Below, one piece after another: positions 61,555 through 64,000 of a stretch of 64,000 bases of DNA. Position 1 is the stretch's first letter; every line of letters begins with the position of its first letter. The position numbers and the translations under genes are program-made. This DNA comes from Elioraea tepida (lineage in GTDB: Bacteria > Pseudomonadota > Alphaproteobacteria > Acetobacterales > Acetobacteraceae), in assembly GCF_019203965.1 (NCBI RefSeq), contig NZ_CP076448.1, positions 2,123,001 through 2,187,000 of the forward strand, in the 5' to 3' direction. The notes beneath the pieces were generated by a model, which ran no database searches, was not told the origin of the DNA, and saw only the letters and a program-made list of their open reading frames with translations.

Positions 61555-62434
61555 CGCGCCGTTCCGGCGGCTCGCCCTGATCGGGATCGGGCTGATCGGC
61601 TCCTCGCTCGCGCGTGCGGCGAAGGAGAAGGGCGGCATCGCCGACGAGGTGGTGGCAACCGCGCGGTCCGCCGCCACGCGCGACACCGTCCGCCGCCTCG
61701 GCATCGTCGACCGGGTGGAGGACACCGCGGCGGCGGCGGTCGCGGGTGCCGATTGCGTGATGCTCTGCGCCCCGGTCGGCGCCTTCGCCGACATTGCCGC
61801 CGCGATCGCCCCGCATCTTGCGCGCGACGCGGTGCTGACCGATGTCGGCTCGACCAAAGGCAGCGTGATCCGCGATGTCGGCCCCTACGTGCCGGACCAT
61901 GCGCACTTCGTTCCCGGGCACCCAATTGCAGGAACGGAACATTCCGGGCCGGAAGCGGGGTTCGCGACCCTGTTCGAGGGGCGCTACGCCATCCTCACCC
62001 CGCCGCCCGGGACGGACGAGGCGGCGGTCGCGAAGGTCGCGACGCTGTGGCGCAACGCAGGCTCGATGGTCGAGATCATGGAGCCTCAGCACCACGACAA
62101 GGTGTTCGCGATCGTCTCGCACCTGCCGCACCTGATCGCCTTCACCATCTGCGGCACGGCAGACGACCTCGAGGAGGAGAGCCGCCAGGCGGTGCTGCGC
62201 TTCGCCGCCTCGGGCTTCCGCGACTTCACGCGGATCGCGGCCTCCGACCCGGAGATGTGGCGCGACGTGTTTCTCAACAACCGCGAGGCGCTGCTCGAGA
62301 TGGCGCAGCGCTTCACCGAGGACATGACGGCGATGGCGCGCGCGGTGCGCTGGGGCGACGCCTCCTATATCGAGGACAAGATCGCCCGCGGCCGGCGCAT
62401 CCGGCGTCGCCTGATCGAGCTCAGGCAGGCCTGA
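61547..62434 (+). CDS. tyrC: Prephenate/arogenate (cyclohexadienyl) dehydrogenase
   Basis: Oxidatively decarboxylates prephenate or arogenate in tyrosine synthesis. GIGLIGSS (about residues 13-20) is the NAD(P) loop; [23 protein letters not shown] and [13 protein letters not shown] are TyrA-family motifs including the catalytic His. About 295 residues without the mutase or ACT domains. Start is GTG 61547 with GGGGAG upstream, inside the hisC end. With the two upstream genes it forms a compact tyrosine/phenylalanine unit. Confidence 0.93.
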   Translation: MPDAPFRRLALIGIGLIGSSLARAAKEKGGIADEVVATARSAATRDTVRRLGIVDRVEDTAAAAVAGADCVMLCAPVGAFADIAAAIAPHLARDAVLTDVGSTKGSVIRDVGPYVPDHAHFVPGHPIAGTEHSGPEAGFATLFEGRYAILTPPPGTDEAAVAKVATLWRNAGSMVEIMEPQHHDKVFAIVSHLPHLIAFTICGTADDLEEESRQAVLRFAASGFRDFTRIAASDPEMWRDVFLNNREALLEMAQRFTEDMTAMARAVRWGDASYIEDKIARGRRIRRRLIELRQA

Positions 62435-62542
62435 GGTCGCCCCAGATAACCGAGCGACGGTAAGGCCGCTTCTGCGCGAGCAAGCCGGGTTGCCGAGCGC
62501 CGCCGGGCGCAGGACGCGAGGAAGACGATCGAGGCGACCTCG

Positions 62543-63127
62543 TCAGCTTGGCTGCGCGGGCTCCGGGTAGGGCGCCTCGGCAATCGCGCGGATCAGCCGC
62601 ACCATCCCGGGCGCGTCCCATTCCGCCTCGCCCACGAGACGCATCGCCTCGCGCCCGTCGCGCGTGACGACGAGCGTGGTCGGCAGCCCGCGCGCGCCAA
62701 GCGTGCGTGCGGCCGCGCCGCGGGGATCAAGCCAGATGCCGAGCTGCTTCACCCCCGTCTGCTCGTAGAAGCGGGCGACCACCGGCGCACCGCCACGGTC
62801 CTGCGAGAGCGCGAGCACGCGCACGCCGATGCCGGCCAGCATCGCCTGCAGCCGATCGAGCCTCGGCATCTCGGCGACGCAGGGCGGGCACCAGGTGGCC
62901 CAGAGATTGATCACGAGCACCTGGCCGCGGAAATCGGCCACGCCATGGGCGCGCCCCGCGGCATCGGTGAACACGAACTCGGGAAGCGGCCGCGGCGGCT
63001 CGAACAGCTCCGGCACGCCAGGGCGCGCCGCCCTTCCTTGCCCCGACAAGGTGGACATGGCAGAGGTCACCGCACCGGCGAGCAGCGCCCTGCGCCCCGC
63101 CACCATCGCCGTTCCGGACCGCGCCAT
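62543..63127 (-). CDS. tlpA: TlpA-like periplasmic thiol-disulfide reductase
   Basis: A 194-residue thioredoxin-fold protein. The N-terminus [22 protein letters not shown] is a signal peptide or anchor, possibly Tat (RR). The active site is [13 protein letters not shown] (Cys80, Cys83) and the cis-Pro in [10 protein letters not shown]. TlpA proteins keep cysteines reduced outside the cytoplasm, for example for cytochrome oxidase assembly. GGAGG stands eight bases before ATG 63127. This start shares bases with the divergent argH start, giving no gap between the two genes; tlpA next to argH is common in alphaproteobacteria. Confidence 0.92.
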   Translation of the reverse strand: MARSGTAMVAGRRALLAGAVTSAMSTLSGQGRAARPGVPELFEPPRPLPEFVFTDAAGRAHGVADFRGQVLVINLWATWCPPCVAEMPRLDRLQAMLAGIGVRVLALSQDRGGAPVVARFYEQTGVKQLGIWLDPRGAAARTLGARGLPTTLVVTRDGREAMRLVGEAEWDAPGMVRLIRAIAEAPYPEPAQPS

Positions 63128-64000
63128 GCCAGACACCTCCACCGCCACCCCGCAGGATCCCGCACCCTCCGGCCGCGACGCGAATGCCCTGTGGGGCGGA
63201 CGCTTCGCCGGCGGCCCGGCCGCGATCATGCAGGAGATCAACGCCTCGATCGGGTTCGATCAAAGGATGTGGCGCCAGGACATCGCCGGGTCCAGGGCGC
63301 ACGCGGCCATGCTCGCCGCCTGCGGCATCATCTCCGAGGCCGATTTCGCCGCCATCTCGCGCGGACTTGATCAGGTCGCGGCCGAGCTCGAAGAGGGGCG
63401 CTTCGTCTTCGACCCCGCCCAGGAGGACATCCACATGGCGGTGGAGGCGCGGCTGACCGAGCTCGTCGGCGATGCCGGGCGGCGCCTGCATACGGCGAGA
63501 AGCCGAAACGACCAGGTGGCGCTCGACCTCCGGCTCTGGGTGCGGGATGCGATCGATGCGCTCGACCGGCAGATCGCCGATCTGATGCGCGCCCTGCTCG
63601 AGCAGGCCGAGCGTCACCATGCCCTGCCGATGCCGGGCTTCACCCACCTCCAGATCGGCCAGCCGGTCACCTTCGGCCACCACATGCTCGCCTATCTCGA
63701 GATGCTCGCGCGCGACCGCGGCCGCTTCGCCGATTGCCGCGCGCGGCTCAACGAGTGCCCGCTCGGTGCGGCCGCTCTCGCCGGCACATCCTTCCCCGTG
63801 GACCGGCACATGACGGCGCGTGCGTTGGGCTTCGACCGGCCGATGGCGAACAGCCTCGACGCCGTCTCGGCGCGGGATTTCGCGCTCGAGTTCCTCGCCG
63901 CCTGCTCGACCTGCGCGATGCACCTCTCGAGGCTTGCCGAGGAGATCGTGATCTGGATGTCCGCGCCCTGGCGGTTCATCCGCCTCTCGGACGCCTTCAC
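63126..64000 (+). CDS. argH: Argininosuccinate lyase, 5' part (runs off window)
   Basis: ArgH splits argininosuccinate into arginine and fumarate. The 291 codons seen match the N-terminal half: [52 protein letters not shown] (about 123-138), and [16 protein letters not shown] (catalytic Thr/His about 173-174). The final signature loop with the catalytic Ser lies beyond 64000. The ATG at 63126 has no clear ribosome-binding site and overlaps the tlpA start on the other strand. No other in-frame start is available before the conserved ALWGGRF. Confidence 0.95.
   Translation, partial: MPDTSTATPQDPAPSGRDANALWGGRFAGGPAAIMQEINASIGFDQRMWRQDIAGSRAHAAMLAACGIISEADFAAISRGLDQVAAELEEGRFVFDPAQEDIHMAVEARLTELVGDAGRRLHTARSRNDQVALDLRLWVRDAIDALDRQIADLMRALLEQAERHHALPMPGFTHLQIGQPVTFGHHMLAYLEMLARDRGRFADCRARLNECPLGAAALAGTSFPVDRHMTARALGFDRPMANSLDAVSARDFALEFLAACSTCAMHLSRLAEEIVIWMSAPWRFIRLSDAF

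Overview
The window is a high-GC chromosomal segment of an alphaproteobacterium. The gene content and order (rne / amiC-mrcA-prfB, sucCD-mdh, ChvG/ChvI beside HprK-RapZ-EIIA-HPr-EI, metX-metW, chorismate mutase-hisC-tyrC, tlpA/argH) point to Rhodospirillales, probably near Acetobacteraceae. That placement is inference from gene families and order, not from a search. I see no rRNA, tRNA, CRISPR array, insertion sequence or prophage. Coding density is high and most of the apparent long antisense ORFs are GC-rich shadows of real genes.

Layout. 1-5.8 kb: 5' part of an AsmA/YhdP-like protein, divergent glnE, and a peroxiredoxin with a histone-H1-like tail. 6-11.2 kb (minus): amiC, mrcA, prfB, where prfB keeps the classical programmed +1 frameshift. 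11.6-14.6 kb: rne, followed by a pair of inverted repeats. 15-20 kb (minus): sucD, sucC, mdh, then fliJ and fliI. 20.4-25.7 kb: a PEP-CTERM protein with a terminator, a thioesterase, zapE, glgA and glgC. 25.8-32.3 kb (minus): a regulatory PTS (EI, HPr, EIIA-Man type), RapZ, HprK and the ChvG/ChvI two-component pair. 32.4-43.4 kb (plus): HugZ-like protein, then an accessory catabolic block: a thiamine-diphosphate enzyme, a sugar-type ABC importer (ATPase, binding protein, two permeases), a 2-hydroxyacid dehydrogenase, an IclR regulator and glyoxylate carboligase. 43.5-47.4 kb (minus): mutL, pgi, a DUF4332 protein. 47.6-50.5 kb: a tripartite tricarboxylate transporter (tctC-B-A). 50.7-56.4 kb (minus): a general/acidic amino-acid ABC importer (aapP, M, Q and two tandem aapJ copies). 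56.5-59.4 kb (minus): nucleoside deoxyribosyltransferase-like gene, a hypothetical gene, metW, metX. 59.5-62.4 kb: chorismate mutase fusion, hisC, tyrC. 62.5-64 kb: tlpA and the start of argH, divergent with overlapping start codons.

The most rewarding signals are regulatory. Two near-identical 15-bp palindromes lie in front of iclR and gcl. A near-consensus sigma-54 promoter lies in front of the amino-acid importer. Hairpins lie directly downstream of the binding-protein genes of all three importers, and two of them cover the next gene's ribosome-binding site. The frameshift site in prfB is explicit. The 33.3-43.4 kb block is the best candidate for an undescribed catabolic unit. Its substrate cannot be told from sequence.
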